A stretch of DNA of 27,956 nucleotides from Chloroflexota bacterium (GTDB taxonomy: Bacteria; Chloroflexota; Anaerolineae; Anaerolineales; Anaerolineaceae): the NCBI GenBank assembly GCA_029777225.1, contig JAKOSR010000071.1, forward strand, positions 1 through 27,956, given 5' to 3'. Below, in pieces: positions 1-7,032 of the stretch (the stretch's first letter is position 1; every line of letters begins with the position of its first letter). Under the pieces are notes generated by a model. The model saw only the letters and a list, made by a program, of their open reading frames with translations. It was not told the origin of the DNA and did no database searches. A program made the translations under genes and the position numbers.

Positions 1-149
1 TGATTATTGCCTTATTCAACTTCTATGTTTCCGTGGTTAGGGAGGAATCATTCCGCAAGCACTTCCTGCGCATGGTCGCGATTAGCCTTGGCGTGGCAGG
101 CTTGAGTTTTGTGATTGGTTACTTCGTACGCAATGTGGTCGGGTTTTAA
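1..149 (+). CDS. VIT1/CCC1-like transporter, C-terminal fragment
   Basis: This reading frame is open from the window edge to a TAA at 147-149, giving the last 48 residues of a protein that begins outside the window. The fragment has a hydrophobic stretch, a basic turn with FRKHFLRMVAISLG, a second hydrophobic helix, and ends FVRNVVGF. That pattern matches my memory of the C-terminus of VIT1/CCC1 family iron/manganese transporters, which in bacteria are often fused to a rubrerythrin domain. The N-terminus is missing, so a fusion cannot be judged. The alternative is another small multi-pass membrane protein. The fragment is clearly membrane-like; the family name is moderately sure. Confidence 0.6.
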   Translation, partial: IIALFNFYVSVVREESFRKHFLRMVAISLGVAGLSFVIGYFVRNVVGF

Positions 150-204
150 CAGACGCGGTCCCATCAGCACTGGCATTGGCAAAGGACTAACACGCGCAAG
201 TGGG

Positions 205-210
205 TATAAT
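205..210 (+). promoter_or_regulatory. -10 element, predicted leaderless promoter for the PpiC lipoprotein
   Basis: A perfect TATAAT ends 7 nt before the ATG at 218. Transcription starting about 7 nt after the -10 would begin at or next to the start codon. No Shine-Dalgarno sequence is present. No convincing -35 is seen; TTGGCA at 176-181 is 23 nt away, which is too far. Confidence 0.6.
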
Positions 211-217
211 AATGGGC

Positions 218-1147
218 ATGCAAAAATCGGGCTTCATTCCCTTGCGGACCTGGGCAACCTGGCTCCTTATCCTTTTCTTGCTGGCAGCTTGCCAGCAACC
301 GGCTATTCAGACCTCAACCCCCTCCAATACCCCACCTATGCCAACGGCAGTCATCACCACGGCTACAGACGCGCCGACGCCCACCTCAACCAGCATTCCA
401 TCCGCTGCCATCGTGAACGGGGAGAGCATCCCACTCGGTTATTATCAAAACGAGGTTTTGCGTTATCGTGAGGGACTGCCGGCTGGAGAAGCGGAGCCTT
501 CGGAAGAAGAGGTTCGCCAAGCCGTTTTGGACTACCTGGTGGACCAGCAACTACTCTCCCAAGCCGCGCGCGAGGCGGGTTTTAGCGCTTCTGCGACAGA
601 TGTTCAAACACGCGTGGATGAGCTTGTGGCCAAACTGGGTTCAGGTGGCGCGCTGACCAATTGGATGGAAACCAACCATTATGACGACGCGGAGTTCAGG
701 CTTGCCCTTGGCCTTGGCGCGGAGGCGGCCTGGCAGCGTGACAAAATCATCGCTGAAGTGCCCGAAGCTGTGGAACAGGTCCGGGCCAGGCAAATTTTTG
801 CCAAAACCGCGGAAGGCGCGCAGCGTGCCCTCACCAGCCTGAACTCGGGGACCGCGTTTGATGACCTGGCCTGGGAGTACAGCCCTGAGACCGGTGGCGA
901 ACTGGGTTGGTTCCCGCGGGGTTACCTGCTGTTCCCTCAAATTGAGGAGGCAGCGTTTTCACTGGCCGTGGGGGAACACTCTGAAATCATCCAGACTGAG
1001 ATTGGTTATCACATCATCCTGGTCATCGCCCACGAAGACGCCCACGACCTGACCACAGATGCGCGCCTGAGCCTTCAGACCAAGGCCCTTTCAGCGTGGT
1101 TGGAAAACCGCCGCGCGCAATCACAGATTGAGATTACCCTCCCGTGA
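218..1147 (+). CDS. Parvulin-type peptidyl-prolyl isomerase lipoprotein (SurA/PrsA-like)
   Basis: This is a 309-residue predicted lipoprotein. The N-terminus has a basic start, a hydrophobic core and a lipobox LLAAC with Cys25. A Thr/Pro-rich spacer follows to about residue 60. Next is a SurA_N-like helical region (FSASATDVQTRVDEL and neighbours), then a parvulin domain from about residue 185 (VRARQIFAKT...TGGELGWFPRG...IGYHIILV). Parvulins catalyse cis-trans isomerisation of prolyl bonds and help fold exported proteins, here probably on the outer face of the membrane. I chose the ATG at 218 because the -10 lies just upstream; GTG at 200 and ATG at 212 are in frame but would overlap the promoter. 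The next gene overlaps its stop by 4 bp, suggesting co-transcription. Confidence 0.85.
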   Translation: MQKSGFIPLRTWATWLLILFLLAACQQPAIQTSTPSNTPPMPTAVITTATDAPTPTSTSIPSAAIVNGESIPLGYYQNEVLRYREGLPAGEAEPSEEEVRQAVLDYLVDQQLLSQAAREAGFSASATDVQTRVDELVAKLGSGGALTNWMETNHYDDAEFRLALGLGAEAAWQRDKIIAEVPEAVEQVRARQIFAKTAEGAQRALTSLNSGTAFDDLAWEYSPETGGELGWFPRGYLLFPQIEEAAFSLAVGEHSEIIQTEIGYHIILVIAHEDAHDLTTDARLSLQTKALSAWLENRRAQSQIEITLP

Positions 1148-1887
1148 GTTATCAGAAGCCAAACCGCGGGGTGAAACCCACTTACCGGAATGACCGGCCT
1201 ATGGCCGTGCCCCGGACGGTCGACCAAAAGGCCCCTGGTTGTACGGGGTTGACGCTCGCGACGCTCTTGATGATTGGCATCCTGGTGGTGCTGTTGATGC
1301 TGCTGGGAATCATCCCATCACCTTTCACCAACGCCCCGACCCAGGCAACCACCTCGACCAAACCGCGAACAGGACTGACCACAGAAACGCCAGGTGCGCT
1401 CGTCACCCAGCAATCCAGCACAGCAGCTCCCAGCACGACCAGCACCGCCACCCAAACCAGCACGGTGACCCATACGCCGACCCCGACAACTACGCCAACG
1501 CCGAAGCCGATGCCATTCGTGATGCGCGGGACGCCACAGGCGTTCCCCAACGCGCTGCTGCATTCGCAGTATGCCTGCAAGGACTACCTGTTCATTGGCG
1601 GTGAGGTATTGGATTTGCGGGAGTCGCCCATCCTGGGTTTGACTGTCACCTTGAATGGAAGTTATGGTGGCGAAAGTGTGGAAATGACCGCCAAATCAGG
1701 CGATGTAACGCTATATGGCGAGTCCGGGTTTGAATTCGCCCTGGCGAACAAGCAAATCGTATCCGATACCCTCTATATCCAGCTTTGGGATGAAAACGGT
1801 GAGCCGGCCTCTTCCCCCACGTACCTACACGTGGATGGGACCTGCGAAGCCAACCTGATTATCATCAATTTCAAGCAAGTACGCTAA
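1144..1887 (+). CDS. Membrane-anchored secreted protein with Thr/Pro linker, unknown function
   Basis: This 247-residue protein is not assigned to a named family. It starts with GTG, overlapping the previous stop as GTGA, so the two genes are probably translationally coupled. A short basic N-terminal part is followed by one transmembrane helix at about residues 36-58. A long linker rich in Thr, Pro, Ser and Ala follows to about residue 122, including TPTPTTTPTPKPMP. The last 125 residues look like a small beta-rich domain with two cysteines (C143 in the QYACKDY stretch and one in DGTCEAN near the end) that could form a disulfide outside the cell. Anaerolineae surface proteins often have this layout. 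Its stop codon overlaps the convergent stop of the DUF711 gene. Confidence 0.75.
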   Translation: MSYQKPNRGVKPTYRNDRPMAVPRTVDQKAPGCTGLTLATLLMIGILVVLLMLLGIIPSPFTNAPTQATTSTKPRTGLTTETPGALVTQQSSTAAPSTTSTATQTSTVTHTPTPTTTPTPKPMPFVMRGTPQAFPNALLHSQYACKDYLFIGGEVLDLRESPILGLTVTLNGSYGGESVEMTAKSGDVTLYGESGFEFALANKQIVSDTLYIQLWDENGEPASSPTYLHVDGTCEANLIIINFKQVR

Positions 1888-3116
1888 CCTGCCTGCGCGC
1901 CGCTGTTCTCATACCGCGAACCTATCGCGATATTTTCGTTGCCAGCGAGTAGGCCCTTGAGGGCCTTAGACCGCAGGGGCAGCACGCGAGTGTTCTGGAA
2001 GAATTCAAAATTAAACTCGGTCAGGTCTCCCGCGACCTTGCCTGGGATGGGCATCAGGCGGGCGGTGAGCGGCTTTTTCAAACGCAGGGATAAGGCTGCC
2101 AGGTCCAGCAGCACTGGATAAATTTCATCCGGGCCAGAGTCCCCAGGGATGGGGATGACGTCCAAACCCGTGCCGCACACGGAAGAGAATAAGAGCAGGT
2201 CCCGCACGGAGACGCTGCCATCCATCGCGCGGGCCGCGAGACCGCTATCCTCCAGCACGGGCAACATCAGACCGTTAAACCCCACGCGCGGGTAACGGGC
2301 CTGGTCCAGCGTGTCGGTCAGAAACGCGCAGGCTGCCAGGCTGCCGGAATCGCCGAAGGCGTTCAACCCGAGAGATTCCAACGCCACCGCGATGGACCTG
2401 GATTGCTCCGGGTAGGGCGCCAGGGTGAAATCCAGCCCTTTGAATGGATAGCGATAAATTTGCGCAATCTTCTCACCCGCGTTTACCAGGCGCTCCACGG
2501 CTTTTTGAATGCGTTCCAACAAGTTTTGGCGGGCTTGCAGCAGGCTGCCAGCAGAACCAAAGGCCTCCACGGCCAGGTCCGCGCCTTCAATCGCGAAGGC
2601 AAAACTGGGGGTGTCGGGCTCACCGTAGGCGGCAGGAAAGAAGGGCGCGAAGGGTGGCACGTTGGCCAAAGCGCAAAAGCGCAGGTTGGCGAACCCACCC
2701 GGCTCAACCATGGCCAGGTCCGCGATGACTTCCGCGCAGGCTTTTACCGCGGGAAGGCTCACCTCAGCCTGGTCCGTGGTCAATTTACCCGAAAAGAAAA
2801 CATTGCCTGACGTCGCGATAAGCCCAGGGATGGCGTGATAATCCGCCAGATTGGAGGGGAGGGCCGGACCGAAGGAAAGATATTCAAAGCCTTCCGCGTG
2901 GGTTTCCACCGCGAGCCGCGCGACCGCGTTGGTTCGCGTTTCAGGCTGCAAAAATCGTGGGAATGGCGGCGTGGCCAGCCGGCAGGATTGCACTTCGATG
3001 CCCTCGTTTTCAAGCAAGCTCCTGGCATGCCGCGCGGCGATGCCCACATGTTCAAGGAGCAAGCGGTTGGGAGGATAGCCTGGCTGGCAGAAAAAGGTGA
3101 TGGAACGAACTTTCAT
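1884..3116 (-). CDS. DUF711 (UPF0210/PFL-like) family protein
   Basis: This 410-residue protein starts KVRSITFFCQPGYPP and contains LSFGPALPSNLADYHAIP and ATSGNVFFSGKL, which I recognise as the DUF711 family. Members of this family have a fold related to pyruvate formate-lyase, but their biochemical role is not established, and nothing here gives a substrate. The usual length is about 400-450 residues, so the gene is complete. Its ATG overlaps the TGA of the upstream SpoU gene as ATGA, so it is the last gene of a minus-strand unit with the phosphoesterase and methyltransferase. It ends with TAG, overlapping the TAA of the convergent gene, which leaves no room for a separate terminator. Confidence 0.85.
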   Translation of the reverse strand: MKVRSITFFCQPGYPPNRLLLEHVGIAARHARSLLENEGIEVQSCRLATPPFPRFLQPETRTNAVARLAVETHAEGFEYLSFGPALPSNLADYHAIPGLIATSGNVFFSGKLTTDQAEVSLPAVKACAEVIADLAMVEPGGFANLRFCALANVPPFAPFFPAAYGEPDTPSFAFAIEGADLAVEAFGSAGSLLQARQNLLERIQKAVERLVNAGEKIAQIYRYPFKGLDFTLAPYPEQSRSIAVALESLGLNAFGDSGSLAACAFLTDTLDQARYPRVGFNGLMLPVLEDSGLAARAMDGSVSVRDLLLFSSVCGTGLDVIPIPGDSGPDEIYPVLLDLAALSLRLKKPLTARLMPIPGKVAGDLTEFNFEFFQNTRVLPLRSKALKGLLAGNENIAIGSRYENSGAQAG

Positions 3117-3910
3117 AAGCGTTTTCCAAACCTTTGGCGGAGGACTTCAAAAAGGAGCAAGCTGGCCGAGATGGCAGCGTTCAGGGATTCATTTTGCCCA
3201 ATCATGGGGATGCGCACGGTGCGCGTGGCAAGTTGCCGGCCCGCGGGGCTGATGCCCTCCGCTTCGCCGCCGATGAGAATCGCGCAGGGAGCGGTGAAAT
3301 CCACCTGCCAGTAAGAGCTCTCGCCGGCCATATCCGCGTGATACACCGGCAATCCTTCAGTCAGCGCGGCAATCGCGTCCCAAGTCCAGCTGAGCAATGG
3401 AAGGCGGAAATGGGCCCCCATGCCGGACCGCACAACCTTTGGGGCCCAGGGATCTGTTGTGCCAGGTGGCAGGCAGACGATCTGGGCGCCGGCTGCTTCA
3501 GCGGAGCGCAGGATGGTGCCCAGGTTGCCTGGGTCCCTTAATTGGTCCAGGATAAGCACGAGGTTGAGGGGCTCGGGCAGCACGGGCTCCGGAATGGAAA
3601 ACACCGCCAGAACCCCCTGGCTGGACTCGGTATCCGAGATTTGGTCGAAAAGCTGGTCTTCCAGGAGAAAAGCGGGGGACCCGGGGCCCAGGCGACCCAG
3701 CAAATCATCCACGCGGTCTGTGTGGGTGGCTTTGTAAAGCAAAAAATGGAGTGGAAAAGCGGAGTTTAACCCCTCTTCGACCAGACGGGCGCCTTCGGCG
3801 ACAAAAAGGTTATGTTTTCGGCGGGCTTTTGGCTGGTCAATCAGCGCGCGTGTTAATTGCACGCGGGGATTCTGGGCGGAACTGATGATTTCGATCGCGG
3901 GTGGCGTCAT
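3113..3910 (-). CDS. SpoU/TrmH family RNA 2'-O-methyltransferase (TsnR/RlmB-like)
   Basis: This 265-residue SPOUT enzyme should transfer a methyl group from SAM to a ribose 2'-OH of rRNA or tRNA. The N-terminal substrate-binding domain runs over residues 1-105 (SSAQNPRVQLTRAL, FVAEGARLVEEGL). The knotted catalytic domain has all three motifs: LDQLRDPGNLGTILRSAEAAG at 121-141, ILIGGEAEGIS at 211-221, and IPMIGQNESLNAAISAS at 234-250. I start it at the ATG at 3910, because a -10 lies just upstream and the conserved domain begins there; an in-frame extension to 3979 would run through the promoter. The exact RNA target is unknown. It is distinct from the canonical RlmB at 9576-10334. Confidence 0.88.
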   Translation of the reverse strand: MTPPAIEIISSAQNPRVQLTRALIDQPKARRKHNLFVAEGARLVEEGLNSAFPLHFLLYKATHTDRVDDLLGRLGPGSPAFLLEDQLFDQISDTESSQGVLAVFSIPEPVLPEPLNLVLILDQLRDPGNLGTILRSAEAAGAQIVCLPPGTTDPWAPKVVRSGMGAHFRLPLLSWTWDAIAALTEGLPVYHADMAGESSYWQVDFTAPCAILIGGEAEGISPAGRQLATRTVRIPMIGQNESLNAAISASLLLFEVLRQRFGKRL

Positions 3911-3916
3911 AACTGG

Positions 3917-3922
3917 ATTATA
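3917..3922 (-). promoter_or_regulatory. -10 element overlapping the upstream stop codon (SpoU gene)
   Basis: TATAAT on the minus strand ends 6 nt before the ATG at 3910 and shares bases with the TAA stop of the phosphoesterase gene (3918-3920). There is no Shine-Dalgarno sequence in the gap. The SpoU gene could be made from a leaderless internal transcript even though it sits inside an operon. No -35 was recognised. Confidence 0.5.
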
Positions 3923-4505
3923 CCGGAAGCTCCTTCGGGCTGGGAGTGAGCGCACGGGGTGAGACCGAGCAAACGCCATCCCCGCGGATGGTCAGGACGG
4001 AATAGTTAATCTTATGGTGGTTAATGGATTGCGGAAGCGTGGTGCCAGGATTGATGAACAGGACGCTCTCCTGCGTTTCATTCACCTGGTAGTGGGTATG
4101 ACCATAGATAATGACCGGCGAACCTGGAAAACGCCTGGCCAGTTGCTTTTGGTAATAGTGATGCGACTTCTTGGAAATGGTGAGCAGAAGGACCGCGTAG
4201 TTATACAGGTAGTGGGCCATGCTGATATGCCCGTGGGTGAGGGTGAGACTGACACCGTTGATGGTTGTTTGGTAGACGAGGGGCAGCTTGTGGTTCATCA
4301 TCCAATCCCTGTTCCCCATTACGGCAGTGACCGGCGCGATTTGTTCCAATACCTCAATCGCGGCGTGGCTGGAGACATCCCCTGCGTGAAAAATTTGGTC
4401 AGGTTTATCCTGGGCAATCGCCTCGAGCAAGATTGGGTCAAGCCTTTTGGCGCGATCCGGGACGTGTGTATCCGCGAGGAGTACGATGGTTTGGTCGGCA
4501 GACAT
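3918..4505 (-). CDS. Calcineurin-like metallophosphoesterase (YfcE/MJ0936 type)
   Basis: This 195-residue protein has the full two-metal phosphoesterase signature: ADTHVPD (D12, H14), HAGDV (D43), GNRD (N65), THGH (H91, H93) and GHTH (H136, H138). YfcE-type enzymes hydrolyse phosphodiesters in vitro; the physiological substrate here is unknown. One oddity is an insert of about 30 residues between THGH and GHTH, rich in Tyr, Leu and Lys, with MAHYLYNYAVLLL and KKSHHYYQKQLARR; this could bind a membrane or a partner. I start at the ATG at 4505 because a -10 element ends 7 nt upstream; a TTG extension to 4523 would run through it. It is the first gene of the unit continuing to the SpoU and DUF711 genes. 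Confidence 0.87.
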   Translation of the reverse strand: MSADQTIVLLADTHVPDRAKRLDPILLEAIAQDKPDQIFHAGDVSSHAAIEVLEQIAPVTAVMGNRDWMMNHKLPLVYQTTINGVSLTLTHGHISMAHYLYNYAVLLLTISKKSHHYYQKQLARRFPGSPVIIYGHTHYQVNETQESVLFINPGTTLPQSINHHKINYSVLTIRGDGVCSVSPRALTPSPKELPV

Positions 4506-4512
4506 GGCAGGG

Positions 4513-4518
4513 ATTATA
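4513..4518 (-). promoter_or_regulatory. -10 element, predicted leaderless promoter for the phosphoesterase
   Basis: TATAAT on the minus strand ends 7 nt before the ATG at 4505. The gap CCCTGCC holds no Shine-Dalgarno sequence. No clear -35 is seen. Confidence 0.6.
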
Positions 4519-4539
4519 CCCAAATCAGTCCGTGGAATA

Positions 4540-4577
4540 TGAAATTGGAGCCCGCTTCAGGTGAAGGAGCGGGCTCC
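4540..4577 (-). terminator. Hairpin terminator after the GNAT pair
   Basis: GGAGCCCGCT at 4547-4556 pairs perfectly with AGCGGGCTCC at 4568-4577, giving a 10-bp stem with an 11-nt loop. On the minus strand it is followed by AATTTCATATT, a weak T-tract. It lies 25 nt after the stop of the last GNAT gene and just before the phosphoesterase promoter, so it fits as the end of the GNAT unit. Confidence 0.65.
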
Positions 4578-4602
4578 GGTCGGACTGCTTTTGATTATTC
4601 GG

Positions 4603-5616
4603 TTACGCCAGTATTTTACGATATGCCGCCAATGTCCTGTAGGGTTGGAAGCCGAGCCTTTCGTAAAGCCCACGCGCCCCGGATGGATTTTCGGTGTCCA
4701 CGGTCAGGGCTGCCTCGGTCATGTTCATGGCCTTAAGCATCTGCAACGAACGACAAATAAGCGCACTCGCGACGCCCTTGCCACGCCATTCCCTCAGCAC
4801 ACAAATGCTTTCAGTGTAGCCCCGGGATCGGTTGTAAGCTTCATTTTCCAGTTGGTCAACATAGTTCAGCACCATCCCGACGATTTTCCCCTGGTGCCAG
4901 GCAATTTGCCAAATGAGCGGTTGGAAGTAGCGATGGCCCAGCCATTCCTCGTACCAGCTTTCCCGGGGAACAACCGCGCCCCATTCATCCTTGAAAGCCT
5001 CCACCGAGGCATCCCAAAGCGCGCGATAGTCCCTGGGGGTTATAGGGAGGAGCTCAATTCCCTTTGGAAGCGGATCGTTGGGTAAGGTGTCCAGGTCGCG
5101 CCGCATTCGGAAGAAGTAGCGGACGGGTGAGAAGCCAGTTAATTCCAGCAGGGCGACCTGGTGTTGGTCGGACAGCATGGTGAAGAAATCCATCTTATCC
5201 TGTTCCGGCCTTGGCGATTCAGCAATGATTTCCCGGGCATGTGCACACGCCCAGTCCAGCAGGATGCCATCGAGGCCTTTGTCCTCCCAATCCGGAAAAA
5301 CGTTTACAGTTAGGAAAAACACACGGTCCTGGGTGTCTTCTTCCAGCTCCCAGGTAACAGACGCGTACCCAACCATTTTCCCATCAGACTCCGCGAAGAG
5401 ATAGTCGCGCGCGGGGTCACAGTTCGCCAGGTTGGCGAACTGATTCCTGATGTCCTCGAGGGTCGAGAGACGCTCATCCTTCTCCGCTTGAAAGCGGGCT
5501 GCCAGGATGGCCACCATCCCGGGAAAATCGCTTTCCCCAGCAAAATGGCGGAAGTTAACCCCTGGCAGCGAAAAAACAAGTGGGGTGTCAGTATTCTCAA
5601 CATGACCTGTTTCCAT
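4603..5616 (-). CDS. Double-domain GNAT acetyltransferase, copy A
   Basis: This 337-residue protein has two GNAT folds in tandem. The N-terminal half (about 15-165) contains YLFAESDGKMVGYASVTWE. The C-terminal half (about 185-337) has the acetyl-CoA loop in EWRGKGVASALICRSL, matching the Q/RxxGxG/A motif, and ends NPSGARGLYERLGFQPYRT. The N-terminal copy lacks an obvious acetyl-CoA loop, so probably only the C-terminal domain is catalytic. The layout resembles mycothiol synthase and some antibiotic or amine acetyltransferases, but the substrate is unknown. It starts at the ATG at 5616 with GGAGAA about 6 nt upstream, and lies 24 nt after copy B, to which it is clearly related along its length (for example CDxxxD..xAExDG and FQPxxWQIAW). 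Confidence 0.85.
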   Translation of the reverse strand: METGHVENTDTPLVFSLPGVNFRHFAGESDFPGMVAILAARFQAEKDERLSTLEDIRNQFANLANCDPARDYLFAESDGKMVGYASVTWELEEDTQDRVFFLTVNVFPDWEDKGLDGILLDWACAHAREIIAESPRPEQDKMDFFTMLSDQHQVALLELTGFSPVRYFFRMRRDLDTLPNDPLPKGIELLPITPRDYRALWDASVEAFKDEWGAVVPRESWYEEWLGHRYFQPLIWQIAWHQGKIVGMVLNYVDQLENEAYNRSRGYTESICVLREWRGKGVASALICRSLQMLKAMNMTEAALTVDTENPSGARGLYERLGFQPYRTLAAYRKILA

Positions 5617-5640
5617 AAATATTCTCCGATACCTTATTGG

Positions 5641-6666
5641 TTAGTCGTTCAATAAAAGCGGTTTACGGTACTCAACCATCTTGCGGTAAGTGCGATAGCC
5701 AAGCGCCTCATATAAACGCAGTGCACCCGTGGCATTGGACGAGTCGACGGACAGGGCGACTTCATCCAGGTTGAGCGCTTTCATCATTTTCAGTGAACGG
5801 GCGATAAGGGCGCTGGCGATGCCACGCCCGCGGTAACCTTTGAGCGTGCTGATGCCTTCCGTGTACCCACGCAAGCGTTTTTCGCGTTCATTTTCCACCA
5901 TATCCACATAGTTTTGAACCTGGCCCACCATCAGGTTGCCATCCCAGGCAATTTGCCATAAGAACGGTTGGAACCAACGGCTTTCCTTCCACCCCTGGTA
6001 ATTTTCTTCCGTGGGCTCGGTGAATCCCCAATGTTCACTAAAGGCCTCCTCGGCTTTGTCCCAAACCTCGTGATATTGGCTGGGCATTGCCGGGCGTGCC
6101 ACGATACCCTCCGGAAGCGGGATATCAGGAATGTTTTCCAGATCCCTTTCCATCGCAAAGTAATACCGAACTGGTTGATAACCAAATTCCTTGAGCATGG
6201 TTATTTTGGCGGTGTCCTTTTGGTCCACGACATCCAACAGATCACCGGCATAATCGGCGGGCATTGCCGTGGCGGAATCCTGGGCGCGGCTTTCCATCCA
6301 ACGCAGCATGGGAGCGGCAATCTTCAGGTCCATTTTCTCCGGTAAGACATCCAGGAGCATGTAATAAGCTTTGCCTGTCTTTTCCTGAGCCCACCAGGCA
6401 CGACCATAAGCGATGATTGAGCCGTCCAATTCAGCGATAATCAGGTCTTTGGAAAGGTCGCAATTGGTGAGGTGGCGGTATTCGTTAGCCATATCTTCCG
6501 CCGTGAAAGAACCTTCCATCAACCCCGCTTCACAAATGGCCATCACAATAGCCGACATTCCAGGATAATCCGCCTCGCCCTGAAAGTGGCGATAGATCAA
6601 CCCTGGCACCTTGGGAGCGTCTGGTAAATCAATTATTCGTTTGTTTAAAATTTCATTCTTTTCCAT
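5641..6666 (-). CDS. Double-domain GNAT acetyltransferase, copy B
   Basis: This 341-residue paralogue of copy A has the same two-domain order. The C-terminal domain carries GYRGRGIASALIARSLKMMK, an intact acetyl-CoA loop, and ends ATGALRLYEALGYRTYRKM. The N-terminal domain lacks a clear loop. I start at the ATG at 6666, preceded by AGAGG with good spacing; a GTG extension to 6711 is possible but would run through the hairpin and ribosome-binding site. It is the first full gene after an attenuator-like leader with its own promoter near 6907-6936, so expression of both GNAT genes may depend on read-through of the terminator at 6732-6767. The substrate is unknown; an inducible role in drug or metabolite modification is inference from the leader alone. 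Confidence 0.85.
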   Translation of the reverse strand: MEKNEILNKRIIDLPDAPKVPGLIYRHFQGEADYPGMSAIVMAICEAGLMEGSFTAEDMANEYRHLTNCDLSKDLIIAELDGSIIAYGRAWWAQEKTGKAYYMLLDVLPEKMDLKIAAPMLRWMESRAQDSATAMPADYAGDLLDVVDQKDTAKITMLKEFGYQPVRYYFAMERDLENIPDIPLPEGIVARPAMPSQYHEVWDKAEEAFSEHWGFTEPTEENYQGWKESRWFQPFLWQIAWDGNLMVGQVQNYVDMVENEREKRLRGYTEGISTLKGYRGRGIASALIARSLKMMKALNLDEVALSVDSSNATGALRLYEALGYRTYRKMVEYRKPLLLND

Positions 6667-6670
6667 TTTT

Positions 6671-6693
6671 ACCTCTGGATGGTATAAACCATC
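6671..6693 (-). promoter_or_regulatory. Hairpin abutting the ribosome-binding site of GNAT copy B
   Basis: On the minus strand GATGGT (6688-6693) pairs with ACCATC (6678-6683) around a 4-nt loop. The ribosome-binding site AGAGG follows at once (6672-6676), then the ATG at 6666. A 6-bp hairpin this close may tune ribosome access. Confidence 0.4.
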
Positions 6694-6731
6694 ACTTCCT
6701 CTGTTCTTCACAACCTTACCTGATCAACAGG

Positions 6732-6767
6732 AAACAAAAAACCACGAGCTTGCTTACGCCCGTGGTT
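6732..6767 (-). terminator. Intrinsic terminator (candidate attenuator) between leader ORF and GNAT genes
   Basis: On the minus strand AACCACG (6761-6767) pairs with CGTGGTT (6740-6746). Three further inner pairs give a stem of about 10 bp around an 8-nt loop, GTAAGCAA. The tract TTTTTTGTTT follows. This is a good rho-independent terminator placed between the leader ORF and the GNAT genes. The sequence TTGCTT just before it (6770-6775) can pair with AAGCAA in the loop (6750-6755), a weak competing structure that could act as an antiterminator. Confidence 0.75.
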
Positions 6768-6789
6768 GAAAGCAAATCCTAAGAAAGGT

Positions 6790-6885
6790 TCAGCCAATAG
6801 GCGCAATCCGGCCATCGACGACGAAACTGCCTGTGGTGGCGACTTGTTCGGCGTGATGGAAAATCAATGACATCGCTAGAAACAT
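6790..6885 (-). CDS. 31-residue leader-peptide-like small ORF
   Basis: This small ORF starts at the ATG at 6885 and ends with TGA at 6790-6792. The peptide begins MFLAMSLIFHH and ends VVDGRIAPIG. It has a good ribosome-binding site (AAGGATG, about 8 nt upstream) and sits about 15 nt after the predicted transcription start of a strong promoter. A terminator begins 23 nt after its stop, followed by the GNAT genes. This is the layout of leader peptides that control downstream resistance or biosynthesis genes by ribosome stalling. I do not recognise the peptide. Alternatively it is an independent small protein gene with its own terminator. The composition shows no run of one amino acid, which argues against classical amino-acid attenuation. 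Confidence 0.55.
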   Translation of the reverse strand: MFLAMSLIFHHAEQVATTGSFVVDGRIAPIG

Positions 6886-6906
6886 ATATTCACATCCTTC
6901 AAAAGT

Positions 6907-6936
6907 ATTCTAACCGTAAACGATTTTCTCTGTCAA
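6907..6936 (-). promoter_or_regulatory. Strong promoter of the GNAT leader
   Basis: On the minus strand TTGACA (6931-6936), an 18-bp spacer and TAGAAT (6907-6912) form the best consensus -35/-10 pair in the window. The predicted start is near 6900, about 15 nt before the leader ORF. The remaining stretch 6937-7032 holds no gene; only weak inverted repeats are seen there after the LysM stop. Confidence 0.75.
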
Positions 6937-7032
6937 TATGCCATTCGCGTTTTCAGACCACGGAAAGAGGCTTTTCTCCCGTTTTGCCTCCAGGGAGCGG
7001 GTGATTTTTTGGTCACATTCACGCGGAAGTGA

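Noticed and set aside
6667..6711. GTG start extending GNAT copy B by 15 residues
   Set aside because: The extra part runs through the leader hairpin and ribosome-binding site and has no counterpart in copy A.
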